From positions 1,525,001 through 1,589,000 of the forward strand of contig JAOTON010002073.1 of the NCBI GenBank assembly GCA_034440635.1: a stretch of 64,000 nucleotides of DNA. Direction: 5' to 3'. Shown here piece by piece: positions 34,415 to 46,416 of the stretch (positions are counted from its first letter, which is position 1; each line of letters opens with the position of its first letter). Position numbers and translations under genes: made by a program. A model generated the notes under the pieces. That model was not told the DNA's origin, searched no databases, and saw only the letters and a list, made by a program, of their open reading frames with translations. Source of the stretch: Lepas anatifera. Lineage: Eukaryota; Arthropoda; Thecostraca; Lepadidae.

Positions 34415-34539
34415 ACAACGGTCGGGGTCCTTATCTTATCTTATCTGCTTGTTTGCTGGGCTACGTGAATGGAAATAATCCCATGGGCTACAGAGTTCCG
34501 ACTCCATAGCAGGGTCTGAAGCAAAGCAACCTCTCTTTC

Positions 34540-34576
<37 letters not shown>

Positions 34577-34577
34577 A
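34415..34577. repeat. Interspersed repeat ending in (CT)n, second copy
   Basis: Matches 16240-16408, including GGTCCTTATCTTATCT and the terminal (CT)n run at 34531-34576. Confidence 0.6.
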
Positions 34578-34998
34578 CGCAGAAAGATCAGCTTTTGAAA
34601 GCCTAAAATAAGATAAAAGTATTAATGCCTTCCAAGTCCCATGTCGACTAATTCCCGGATCAGTTGCCTCAGATGTAGGCTAGAATATATTTTCCGTATT
34701 GCATACGGTTTCCTTGGAGAAATGGGTATGGGGTCTTTAGGACGACCCTCCAGTAAACGAGTAGAATTCTGAAACCTGAGCAGAAACAGAATAATGTTTG
34801 TAAGGTGTATACTGGCCTCGAGTCCTGGATGTAAAATACACTTAGAATATGAATTCTGGCACAGCCCTTCATCAGAATCCGGTAGATCAAACCACAAATT
34901 ATCGGTCATAACATTATTCCATGATCATTCCAGACTTCGAATTGAGCTTCATACAAATACCTTTTAGAATGAATTCTTTAAAAAAATTGGATATCGTA
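34578..34998. other. Intergenic, no gene recognised
   Basis: Two overlapping minus-strand frames (34622-34909) have no recognisable domain. Confidence 0.4.
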
Positions 34999-35259
34999 AC
35001 ATGGGCGGATCCAGGATTGCCCATCGGTGGGAGGGGACCTTTCCGGGGGGGGGCATCCGGACCAGGGGACGCCACTTTTGACCGGCAGAACCTATCAGGT
35101 GGGCCCGAAATCCTATCGGTGGGAGCCCATTTTCGCATATTGGGGGGGGTGGAAAGCGACATTTCAGAGGACACCGTGACCATTTCAGAGGGCGCCAAGG
35201 GTCGATTGGCAGGCACCTGCCCCCATTTACCCCCACCCCCTTCCCTGGATCTGCGAATG
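34999..35259. mobile_element. Small hAT-like MITE
   Basis: Ends CATGGGCGGATCCAGG and CCTGGATCTGCGAATG. Flanking 8-mers TATCGTAA and TATTGTGA match at 6 of 8. Inside shows runs of G on the plus strand. Inverted relative of 20803-21082. Confidence 0.65.
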
Positions 35260-35602
35260 TATTGTGACAATAAAAATATGGCCACTTATAACCTAAGGAT
35301 TATGTCTACGATGCAGCAAAACTAGACCAGTATTTGTGTAACAGACGTTTCATTTATTTCAGCCAAACGCTATATGTTTTAACGATAACACATTTGCCTT
35401 AATCTTTAAATCGTTCCTTTCATAGTTTTGTTTGTATTGCTGACCTCAGCTAAAATACCAACAATTACTACTTCCCTAGCAGTAGTGCATGTAATGCTAG
35501 ACCAGTACAATTGCTGCAAACCTCCCCATTATTTCAGCCTGGTTCTATCTTTTATTAGATATGCCAGCTCCTTAGCTCAGTCATCGCTTCCCAGTTGATA
35601 GC
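35260..35602. other. Intergenic, no gene recognised
   Basis: AT-rich sequence with no identifiable content. Confidence 0.45.
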
Positions 35603-35820
35603 AGAGGCAGTGGGCAGGCATGACAAGCACGTGGCCGACCTCCCCCTCCCTCCCCATTAGGACAACTGCCGCAAATCAGCGGGAGGGGGAGACACGATCT
35701 CCGCACCTCTCAGCCGGGAATTAGCCGTGCCAGCCCCCCAACCCGTCCCTTCCTCCACCCACGGGTAACCACCCAGGAAGACATCATTAACGCCTTGGTC
35801 CTTATCCAAGTTGCTGAACC
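35603..35820. repeat. Interspersed repeat R2, copy 2
   Basis: Counterpart of 16755-16965 in the same orientation. Confidence 0.7.
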
Positions 35821-36054
35821 GTCAGCAGCAAAGGCTGTAAATTCCTTCCGATATTTTTTAATTGCCACGACTTCCGGCGGGGTTATATCAGTATTTACAC
35901 CTGCATGGTTCGAGAACGCTAAAAACAGTACTTGTGTAAGCCTTCTTAGAATAGCGCTACGCAGTTAAACTACAAGAATATAAATGCATTCGAAATTCAT
36001 TGTTAGTTATTCTTGTATGAAAGCTCCGAAATTTTACGTTTCGCGTCACCAGTT

Positions 36055-37016
36055 CATTAGCCCAGCACCGGATGAAGTCTTTGAAAGGTCATTATTTGAC
36101 CTTGTGACATAGCAAGGTCATTCCACCTATCATCTGATTCCTCGTGTCAAGACGGATACCAATTTTGACGAATATCAATTCGGTTCCCTTTGTTTTGTTC
36201 TACGCCTAATGGTTTCAGAGTTATAAGGTATCTTCAAAATGGGTCTAAATTTGACCCATTTTAGCCCACTGTGACGTCACGGGTCAATGGATGGGGTTCA
36301 GACTCGGCTCCAGGGTGAAAGACGTTAAGGCACTTCCTGTGTCTTCCATTTTTTCCGTATAACTTCCGGTTCCCGAGATCGTAGGGGGTTCCGATCGGAC
36401 CTCCCAGGCGGTGGTGGGTTTGAAAAGAGCCCACGCCGTGCGGGGTTAAGATCTCATTGCGAGTGGCGATGTGGTAAATGTCGCAATTTGCAAACCTTAC
36501 TTGATCTTGACTTTAGTTAAGGTCAAATAATGAACCTTCAAGGTCATTTTGCACATAATTCGAATACCTGAATCATGCCTGTTACTATGATACTAAATGT
36601 ACTACTATATCTTGTTTCGTTCAGACGTTACAGACATAAATCGAAAAGTTTTGATAATCTCTAGTGACTGACTTGTTGACCTGACCTCAAAATGGGTGGA
36701 TGGCAGGCAGCGCGCATATTTTTTCGAGAGACTTCGAATAGTGCTTAGAAATTGTATCCACCTGTTCTAAATGTTTATTTACGCCCTGGTTTTGTCCACC
36801 TCGTTTTAGGGGAACATAATCGCCATACATGGGTTTATAAATGATGTCATCCTTTTTTACCTGACCTGTCATGTCGCCAATCTGTGGTCATAAACTGTAA
36901 AATGAACCCCACTAAAGAGCGGAAAAGCAATGCACGTCTCATATAAACTGAATCAGAATCATTTGCAAAAACTGATGGTGAGGTCCAATCGGATTCCCCA
37001 AGCGATGAAGGGTTAA
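36055..37016. mobile_element. Family U-like element(s) ending at TTAA
   Basis: The part 36055-36449 matches the right half of 27484-28336 and ends GGGGTTAA (36446-36449). The rest (36450-37016) is also TGACC-rich, resembles family U internal sequence and ends GGGTTAA at 37013-37016. Either two abutting copies or one rearranged copy. Confidence 0.5.
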
Positions 37017-37300
37017 CCCGCGCAGTGGAGAAGGTTGCTAATATAATGGAAAAACCGCTTGTTTTCCTGGTTTTTCATTGTGAATTAGAACTTAGATTAA
37101 TATATTATGAACGCAATGAACAGGAAAAAATGAATTTATACTTCTTTAGTTGTATTACAAAACCCGACAAGTTTTGGCTTCCGCCATTTTCTTGGAATGA
37201 TAAAATTGCCACAGAAATGTCAGCACAAAAATCCACCATCGTGACACAACAAAATACATGGTTTACAGTCCGGAAAATATCACTGCTGAACAATAAACGC
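37017..37300 (-). mobile_element. 3' region of a Penelope-like element
   Basis: Homologous to 58855-59220. It contains an inverted copy of 37660-37735 (the stretch GAACAGGAAAAAATGAATTT is shared), so the element's 3' part carries a reversed piece of its own coding region. Confidence 0.5.
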
Positions 37301-37735
37301 AGGGAACATGGAAATACATTTTGCTATTTTTTGGGAGAGGCTTAATGCGACAACTGCGATACCACTGAATCAAATTAATTTCCACGGGTAAATTACACTG
37401 TTCATAGTGGGTTTTAGTTCTCGAATGTGGATTGCCTCAGCAATTTTGAGGTCTGCGTTGTCCTTGGTAGTAGTAAGAATTTCTATGGAAAAGTTGTCGC
37501 TAGTATCTTTCTGTTCCATGGCTGGGTGCAAATTTATCACGTGTGTTCTCCTAAGGGTTTATTTAGACGTTGACGACGGGCATCGCTCAGGTGTTCATTA
37601 AACTTTTCCCTTACAAGACGTGAGCTTTCACCGATATAAAATTGGGAAGCACAGGAATGAAGTATAAATTCATTTTTTCCTGGTCAATGCGTTCATAATA
37701 TAATGATTTAAGTTCTAACTCACAGCGGAGAAGGG
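37301..37735 (-). mobile_element. Penelope-like GIY-YIG endonuclease fragment
   Basis: Minus strand reads NEFILHSCASQFYIGESSR, LVREKFNEHLSDARRQR and KPLGEHT, then after a stop and frameshift DNADLKIAEAIHIREL and KPTMN. The spacing FYIGE...R-x-x-F-x-x-H...E-A-x-x-I-x-x-x-K-P is that of GIY-YIG nucleases, which Penelope-like retroelements carry after the reverse transcriptase. No reverse transcriptase is seen. The fragment is dead. Confidence 0.65.
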
Positions 37736-38579
37736 TCTGAAGGCACAGTGAAGTGGGTCCAAAAGTGCCCTTTGAGATCTTGAAACCAAGAGGGTTAGAA
37801 AAACGCCCACTGGGGGATGTGTGGGGGCGATGATGATCTATGTTATGGCAAAGTTTCATTGCTGAGGCCAATATCTTCAAGGTCAAACAAGGTCGTAAAG
37901 GTCAAATCTGGGCCGTGCTGGAGACTTTTTGGAAATGCAGTGATTATGAAGAAAAAGCCGTGGAGTGCACCAAAAGCGGACAAAGGTCATAGAGGTAAGG
38001 TCCCACACTAAGTTCTCTGAAACATTTTAAAGTCAAGGTCATTGAAGGTCAATGACGTATGATGTAGTCCCAAGAATGTACAATATAGCTGGCATTATAG
38101 CAGCCTTTAGGTGGAAAATGCAGGTTTTACCTTGAAAAGACCGTTGAGCTTTATATTGACCTTAAGTAGACTGAGCTATGAAATCAAAGCAGAACATATG
38201 TCATACTGAATAATGCTATTTGACCAGAATGCTAGGGTAAATAATATTTAAATGTGAAATTTGATCTTGACCTTCGTGTAGGTCGACCTTGACATATAAT
38301 CTGGCAATATGCCGTTTTGACGTTGCCACTCGGCCTACAGTGCAGGCGAACTGGTGCGAGCGCGCGACTGCGACGGTGTCAAAATAAAGGTCTTGCTTTA
38401 AAATCCAATAAGTAAAAAAAGACATTTCCCGATTTGTAACATTCCTTCACCAGTTAAAGCGCTCATCAATTCTTTAAAAGCTGACCAAGTAGTGTTTTTT
38501 GGTGCGAACAGTTTTCCGGCCATCTTGGAAAAATAAGTGGGTTGGGGGCACTTTAGGATCCCTCCACCACGCGTGTTAA
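37736..38579. mobile_element. DNA element, family V (AGGTCA-rich)
   Basis: Shares with 60880-61150 the order CCCTTTGAGATCTTGAAA-like start, AAAAACGCC, AATATCTT...GGTCAAAC, GGTCATAGA. The right end is CCACCACGCGTGTTAAC with TTAA at 38576-38579. The left end near 37736 abuts the Penelope fragment and is not well defined. Confidence 0.5.
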
Positions 38580-38883
38580 CCAGAAGTGGAGATATATTTT
38601 CAAACCAGAGGTGCTGGACCTGGTCCGCTATTGGCAAGCATCAATTTCTTGAAATGATCTTGGCTATTGTCAGAGCTTGCGTGTCGTACCAAACATGATG
38701 ACATTGGATCCGTTCTTTGACCAAAGGTGGGCTGACAGGGTAATTCTTAAGGATGGAAGTGTTTTCTGGCTAGTAATTAGGGATTGACACAGCATGCCTT
38801 ACATAACTGTTGTCAAGAAAAACATAATATAATATTCTTAAAGAATTAGCGTACAATGATGATTTTTATTATTTTTTATTTTA

Positions 38884-39085
38884 TTAGGGCCACTCCCAAT
38901 TACACACAATTATTAGGCACACTTGCCCAATTACAGGGGATATTGGCGTGGGTGTTTAAGGATCCTCTCCACCGGGTCAGATCGGACACGGAAGGCGGTT
39001 TCCCGCCGTGGGGATTGGTCCCCTTGTTAATCCATGCTATCCGATCCTTAGACTGGCAACGAAGCCACTAGGCCACCCCGGCCCC
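38884..39085 (-). repeat. tRNA-derived SINE, family 2
   Basis: The minus strand begins GGGGCCGGGGTGGCCTAGTG with A box TGGCCTAGTGG and a B-box-like ACCAATCCCC, followed by a body with CGGTGGAGAGGATCC and an A/T tail (AATAAAATAAAAAATAATAA at 38860-38885 as complement). A shorter relative is at 47385-47571. Confidence 0.7.
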
Positions 39086-39938
39086 ATATAAACGAGCAAC
39101 GAATTTTGGATAATCTCTACGTTACATTTCAGCCATTTTAAAAGGAGCCAAAACCCATGCCTGGTGTGAAACATATTTCAGAATGCTCGGTATCCAGTAG
39201 ATGGGTCATGCTTTGACCTCCGACCTATGCACAGAATTGTGCCACGCGGCATGGCATGGGTTTTCCAAATTAAAATAACATTGACAACTGGTCGTGGTTT
39301 TTATTGTGAAATTATGTGTAGAAAAGAACATCTGGTAATAGTCCAATGTCGAGCTGATGTATGAAAAACCTTTCCTGGAATGACTGTATTTGGAGTTACA
39401 AATAGTCTAGTTTTTGGACCCGAAATGTCGTGGACTGGTTTAACCACGTCGCCCCTTCAGACAAACTTGTCGCTTAGCCTAGGAAACTCGCACACCAAAA
39501 CTTAAGGGAATGCAGAAAGATCGGAATAGCAACGACCTGAGGGAGCCCCACACTTTTAATCCGAAAATGTCCTTATTTCAGTCGTTTGGGAAGTATCTAG
39601 AAGTTCTGTAACCAACGCCAAATAAAGGTAATAGCGAGCTCAAGGCCGACATGTTTTTGATAGGGGCTGTTTTTTTCTTGTCAGTGTGCGCTTTATGATT
39701 CACTGGGCCCATCACTCTTTTTGCGGGACGCGATGGCGCTGACCGGATAGGTTGTGAGTGCAAGAGCTCCGCTTCCAACTCTGTCTGACTTTGAAAAGTG
39801 TGGAATCGTGACCTTCAGTTTGAAAAGTTGTGGGCGTTCCAAGAGTGGCATGAAATGTGGGAATTGCTTACAGAGGTTATTTTCAAAAATCGAATACATG
39901 CGATCAGCAGCACCTGTACTGCTCGCGGTACGCGAAAA
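39086..39938. other. Intergenic, no gene recognised
   Basis: No domain or repeat recognised. Confidence 0.4.
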
Positions 39939-40387
39939 TAGTGGCGGATCTTACCGGCAGGTTTGGGGGCAAACCAAAGTCGAAGAACAAGACAAACGTC
40001 ACACGGTGAAAGATTCGGCAAAAATTTAACCATACAGTAGGGTTAGAGGGTGAACCAGAGTCGAAGAACAAAAAAAAGCAAATGGTTGAAAGATGTGGCC
40101 ACAGGATGCTTGCTTTTGCTATGCAAAGGATCACTCACTCAAAATATCAATATCAAGAGAACCAGGGCCCAATGTTTACATGGTTACATTACAAGTTGAC
40201 TGCTGCTGTTTGGCTGTTTTAAGTTAAGTTGCTGGCTCATTTCGAGCAACAAAAGCACTAAACCTTGCTTATAAACTTAAAAGAAGCCAGGATAATAGGT
40301 TGACGGCGTTTGGGGGCAAAACCATAGTTTTGCCCCGAACTCTTTCGTTTAGGGGGAATGCTTGTTATCCCCCCAGATCCGCCATTG
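39939..40387. mobile_element. hAT-like MITE
   Basis: Ends TAGTGGCGGATCTTACCGG and CCCAGATCCGCCATTG. Flanking 8-mers CGCGAAAA and CACGGAAG match at 5 of 8. About 450 bp, with internal repeats of AAAGTCGAAGAACAA-type sequence (39978 and 40059). Confidence 0.55.
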
Positions 40388-42540
40388 CACGGAAGTGTTG
40401 TACTTAGTCGGTATTAGTCTGTCAAATGCAAGCACGTTAACCTCAAGAGAATTTCTTTCTCGTTTTACCGTTGTATTCATGTCAATCACAGAATCAGCAC
40501 TGATAAAGAGGAACGTTTTATACGTAAAGGCAGGAGGATGGCAACAAGAGCGGAGCCAGGCTTCAGCCACTTTGACGCATCAAAAGAACAGTGCGTCAAC
40601 TGATCACTTATCCTTTACTTTGAATATGCTAACTAAAGAGCGTTCTGAAGCCAAATGAAATCAGAATCGCTTTGAGCAAAGTCTAAGCTGTATTGCTGCT
40701 AAACCAGTGCATTAAAAATACGCTTGTTGTCGTATGAAAAACTATGATAGTCAAGGGAACTCAATATTAAGTATGCAGTAGAAAATTTGAACCCATATTT
40801 TCAGCAGAATAGAATGGGGACCCCCACCTCACGTTATATAAAAGTGTATTCTGGGCGAGATTTGACTGAGCTAAATATAAAAAAGGAAAGAGCCAACGGT
40901 CTCTGACAGCCTTGCTCCTTTTTCTTTTAACCGGTGGAACCTTCTTGATCGGACAAGTGCATTCAGGGAGGTGGGGAGAGGGACAAAAAGTAGCATGGGA
41001 TGGGCGGTGCTAATTCTTGGGCTGCGGAATAATGAAAACAATCGCGATTCCTCGCCTGCTGTTAAATAACACTTCTCTTTCTGGATTTCTTACCACACTC
41101 CCGACAAATATCTAGCTGCAGCGCTGCTCAGGACAGGTTGTGACACACGATGACGTAGCGAAAAAGGGATGGGGGACATGCGCACTCAGCTCCTCTCTTC
41201 CCTCAGATTCTTATCTGCAAGACTAGACTTATATTGCCGTCTCGTTCACTACCTGGAGCGTTGTTCCTAATCCGCCAAACCCGCGGGGGGGCGATTAATA
41301 TAGTATGGTTTTCCAATTCCGTTTTTTTAACGGGCAGAAACACCAGAATGTGATTCGCTTGGTTGAACAACTGGCATCCGACCAGACTGGTCGCTTTTGC
41401 ACTGGAATGGGCCAACGTAGGTTCAGCTCCAGGGGGCCTCCCTTTATAATGAGCTGCCTGAGGAGCTGAGTGTTTTACCGGTTCCGCTTTTTTGTCGTGC
41501 CCTTGAAAAGTATATAATAGCAGAGCGGGATCAGGTGCGCTGAGCGAGTGGTGTTTGTGTGGTATGCTTTGTCTTTTTAACGATGTTTTTATATAACCCT
41601 GTTTACATGATTTTAGTGTCGTGTGTGTGTCTCCTTCTTACCATTCCAACTGACGTGGGGTCGTAGTAGCCATGGACGACCGTGGAAGACTCTGAATAAA
41701 GTCTTTGTCTTTGTGGGTTCTCGTAAAGGAATACACCATGATTGGATCTCATTTGCACAGCAGGCTCCGAGCATTTAGGGTAAACGTGCATCGTCAGTGA
41801 ACAGTCACTCTTCAAGTGGGAAACTAGTTTAAACGATGGTCATGCTATGGTTTATTTATCAAACAGCATTTAACTTTACAAACAACCGCCACTTTACTTA
41901 TGAGATGAAAAAGTTAGAGAGTTGTCATCAAAATCACGAAAAAACGCAACCATATATCCGTCAGCCTGCCAACGGCTTATATGGTAGTTATCAATACTCA
42001 AAACTAGCCCGGACATGCAGCTGCAAATTGTGACTAAATTATACTGACTCTTTTGAATCTGATTTATCAACAAAACATTTATATGATTAATCTGATTTAT
42101 CAACATTTATTTGAATCTGACTTATCAACAAAACTATAATGACCGTAATACAAGCATGATACATTATTATTGCACATGAAGCTGCTACGTCATTTATATA
42201 ACTCATACAATATCGCTATAAGTTACAAACTACCAAAACGGTTCAGACCTTATCACAATTACGTACATTATCACTTGCGGCTTATTTCATCAAAAAGCTC
42301 CAATGCGCAATGGCATTCAATACACTGGAGTAAAGTTCCCTTTTCACGACACATTGAATAAACTAAGCTTCACACATAAGCGAACCTTAAGCAAATATTG
42401 CGCTTTCCCAAAAAAGAAAACGGAGGTAACAACACTGCACATAATAAATTCTACTTCGTGTTTAACTCATTATCTTTCACTGCTTAAAATCAATGTTCCA
42501 CAGTCAACTAAACGAAAACACATTTCAGAACACCATAGCC
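40388..42540. other. Intergenic, no gene recognised
   Basis: Includes a three-fold short repeat of TTATCAACAAAAC/TTTATCAACATTT at about 42050-42136. Open frames are short and domainless. Confidence 0.4.
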
Positions 42541-43091
42541 TGAGATGCTACTGTTAAAACTCATCAGCACTGTATGCGATCTTGCTTTTTCCACTGGTTT
42601 TGATCCACGCCGATCATGCGTCCACGCTACGAGCCGACTGCGGTGACAAGGTTCACTTGGACCGTGGGTTTTAGACGCCTTGCTGCTATGTGTCAGCTTT
42701 GGAGGGCCGCCAAACCTGGGAACACAAATACATGACAACTATATCATAGACATTAAAATGCAACACTAAACAAGCGTAACAAGTATATGTCATTGGAGAG
42801 GACGGTTCGGGCAAGGGGCGACATTTTGGACCGGGAAAGCCAATTCACAGAGAGCGGTAAACTGGCCAATCCTATACGCTCGCTCCAGTCGTTGAAGGGG
42901 GTGATTGAACACTCCATCAGGTTTTCCGAAGGTGCCAGAAATGGTGGCGCGATGGGCTAACGTATTTGGCAAGCCTTATTCTTGATGAATTACACAACGT
43001 TTCCAAAAATGATAAGTCTGTGTCATCTCTGGGTCATCTCCGATCAGGTCACCAGGCAAGATCAAATGAGTTTCCATCCAATGATGTCTGA

Positions 43092-43605
43092 CCCGGTGTC
43101 CTAACCAAACGGTCGCCAACGGTCGCCAACCGTCGGCGACCGTCGGCGTCAGTTGCAGAGCGGTAATTTTGGAGGTTTGGCCGACAGAGGAAAGGTTCAG
43201 CTTTGGTAGCAATCTGGTAGCTCAAGTTGCGACGAACTGTTGTTTATCAACAATGAAAAGTTGGCTGGCATCAAGAACTATTAAAAGAACAATTTAGGAG
43301 AAAAAGGTAATAATGTCCAGTTTCCATAGATTTTTCTGCATGAATTCCAAATTGAATTATTATTTCAAAACCTGAATTACATTTAATGACTAAAAACAAC
43401 AGCAAATAACACGGATATCGGCTTCTGACGCAGACCGTCGGCGTCAAAAGTTGGACATTGTTCAACTTTTGCTGCGACGCGTTGCAACGCCATGCGACGC
43501 GTTGCGGCAATGCGTTTTGTGTCCTGACCGAAAATCCCGGTCGTTGCGGCAGATCGACGTCGTGCAACGCCTTGCGACGCGTTGCGTCTTGGTTAGGACA
43601 CCGGG
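43092..43605. mobile_element. TIR element with 3-bp target duplication
   Basis: CCCGGTGTCCTAACCAA at 43092 and its exact complement ending at 43605, flanked by TGA on both sides. Inside the right end GCGACGCGTTGC recurs several times; inside the left end CGGTCGCCAACGGTCG-type repeats occur. No transposase frame. The superfamily is not identified. Confidence 0.7.
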
Positions 43606-43679
43606 TGAGAGGCAAAGGCGAAAACAGGCTTAATCCATTGATATCATATTAATATCACATATTACACCAAGTGACACAA

Positions 43680-44080
43680 ATTGTGATAAAAGTATTTTTA
43701 CATCGATGACATAGGGTCAGGTACGCGCGATGACCTCTTCATTAAAAATACGTGAGGAAAAAACGAGAATTAGCCGAAAATGTTTTTTTTCTGTAGAGAC
43801 AGCTAATATAGATTTTTCCTCACTTCTTTTAAATATTAAAAAGCTTCAGAGGAGATGTTGGTAAAGCTTTCAGTTTGACACCAATTCGTTTGGATTATCA
43901 TTGTGAGTCAGTTGATATGCTTATTGACTATGATAGATTCCATATTAGTTACCTTGACTTGACCTTAGCTTAAATCTGGTTCATATTTTCTACATATTGA
44001 TATAAATATAACTATATATATTATATATATTATTCTATATATATATATATATATAACACAAATTTTATATTTTATTACAG
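43680..44080. mobile_element. AGGTCA-rich repeat fragment and TA tract
   Basis: The part 43700-43745 (CATCGATGACATAGGGTCAGG, ATGACCTCTTCATT) resembles 52375-52420 inside family Y, and 43900-43975 resembles 1480-1570. A (TA)n run follows at 43990-44053. Confidence 0.45.
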
Positions 44081-45809
44081 AAGGGGTTAGCTCATGCGCC
44101 ATGGAGAGTATACGTATGACTGCAGAGAAGTATTATCAATAGTTATCTACATATTCCAAAATACCAGCCTTGAACTCTACCCTTCATGTAAAGTTCAAGA
44201 ATGGATTTCCACATTTAAATTAGAACCGCCCAACTTTTCCAGATAGTGTGGATTGACCAGACTGAAGACATCTATTTTGTCTTCTGGATTCCGGTTTTTT
44301 AATGGTGCTGAGCATTCCAATATTGGAGAACAGACGTTAAATTTTTATAGGAGCGTCCCTAGTTATGTCTCATCATATTCTTTATTAAATTTATCATGTT
44401 ATTTTAAGATGCTGATAATCATTTCCCGACGGTTACGGTAAAAACAAAAAACCAGGCCCAAAATTCCAATAAAAAATCCGCCAAATCACACAAATCTAGG
44501 ACCTAGGTACCTGCTACCTTAGACAGAGTCTAAGATGCCCAAGGCTATTAGGCAATGTGTCTTTGTTCTTCATTCATCAACCCAAGGCTGGAGAAAAGCC
44601 TGGGCTAACCCGTAGTAACGGGTTACGACCTACACACGCACTCGAAAGCCGCATAGTTACATATTCCGCTAGTTTCAGTTTTAGAACTTGCCTCGAAAGA
44701 TGTTTCTTGGTCTTACTCATAAGGACCCAGTGATAAGATATTTCAGGATCACGTGAGCGGCACGCTTCACAAAGCAGGGTAAATACAAACCGACCCTTGA
44801 TGGCATACCCATTATTCAAAATCGAAAGCCAAAGCTATCCTTCGCTCTTCCACCCATCGCAGCGATCTGTAACGGTTTCTGATGACTTTGATGGCGAGCT
44901 CAAAGGTAAACAAAAAACAGAAAAATGAATGGTTCACTGTTTCATGCCATGTTTACGGCGTAACTGCGCTGATAAAACAGGTCAGGTATTTTACGTAATT
45001 AGTTCACTTCAAAGCAAAATTAATTATATTTTAGAGCCTTAGTGCAGAAAATCTAAGCATTAATTTGGAAGATGATAATGTGGATATCAGTCTGTCATCC
45101 ACAGAACATAACTACGTTGATACAGTTCGTTCCCATAAAAGTCCTATTTTGACTTTTCAAAAGCCCATTTAAGACCCAGTCCTGCCTTAGGGGAGAAAGA
45201 TCCAAAGTATTTAACAATACATGTTTTCCTAAAATCCCAAGTGGTGCAGCCTAATGTCTTCATCAATCGCGTGCCGGGTCTTCTGCCTTGTCGCTATTTG
45301 CGCACCAAAATAGCCTGCGGCTCCAGCTTGGGCCGTCACTGGTGGAGGCACTGCTGACCTGAGGTACCGCTGGTCCGCTCAGCCCCCCTCCCCCACACAG
45401 GGCAGCCCTCTGCTCCCACCGCACGCTCCAAATATTGGGATGTAAATGTGCTCGACAGGTGCCGGTTTCCAGGGTTCCAGGGTTTCAGGGTTCTCCGTCC
45501 TGTCATTCCGCTCCCGACATCATGCTAGTGTCCATGTTTCCTGTTTTTTTTGTGCGGCAATGCATGCTTGCGGTTTCAAATAATTAACAACCCAAACATC
45601 ATTGGCCTTGAAAATACAAATATTTACCGTAGTTTAATTCGATACCTTATTGATTCTTCATTTACAGATATGCGAGTATGTCAGCATAGAACGTTCGTCC
45701 ATTGTTCAAACATACTCATTGGGATTTTACATCCATCGCAAATTTACAAAGCCAGTTCAAGTCGAGACATCATGGTATCATGTAGTGAAAAAATAACCCG
45801 CATAGCCAC
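44081..45809. other. Intergenic downstream of copy 3, no gene recognised
   Basis: AT-rich with no recognised coding or repeat content. Confidence 0.4.
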
Positions 45810-45870
45810 GAAATATACCATCGACCAACAACACGTCGTCAATCTACAGCACTTATCCCAGGGAAGTTAA
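45810..45870 (-). other. Likely 3' UTR segment of copy 3
   Basis: Loosely matches 21640-21690 at a similar distance after the stop codon of copy 2. Confidence 0.4.
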
Positions 45871-46108
45871 AATTTCATCGAAGGAGAATGACCCATCACC
45901 ACAGCTAATTACACAACTCAAAATGACAACATGATCACATGATGTCATGGCATGATGTCATGATGACAACATCATGATGGTTACGCTGGCTGCATTCCGG
46001 GCCCCAGAGGCCATGCGGTTATGTTGCGATAGCACCCCGAGGGCGCATACAACAGAAACAGCAGCAACAACATCACTTTTAGTCATCCTCTTCATCATCA
46101 TCTTTGGC

Positions 46109-46416
46109 TTAATTCGGGCGGAGATCTGGCCATTCGCCAACCCAGGTGTCTGGCACCTCGCGGGGCAGCGCCTCCATCACGCCGCTCATCTCCACGCCCG
46201 AGCTCTCGCCACCAGACCGGTCCTTCTGGCTGCCGCCACAGTCCTGCTGGTGGCTGGATGCCGTATCACTCGACTGCGCATGCGCAGACAGACTGTCAGG
46301 ACTCCGCTCCTCCAGCGAAGGCAGCGGGACGTAGCGGCCTCCGCTGAAGCGGAGGAAGTACCGGCCGAGCTCCGGGTGAGTGATGGGGCCCGGGTTTTCT
46401 GCAAGCTTCAGCTGAT
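46109..46416 (-). CDS. Copy 3 exon 11 (C-terminus)
   Basis: Acceptor ttttttcag before ATCAGCTG, stop TAA at 46109-46111. It differs from exon 11 of copy 2 at only a few percent of bases up to TWVGEWP, after which the last residues differ (DLRPN against EIHPVQYEEYE). Confidence 0.85.
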
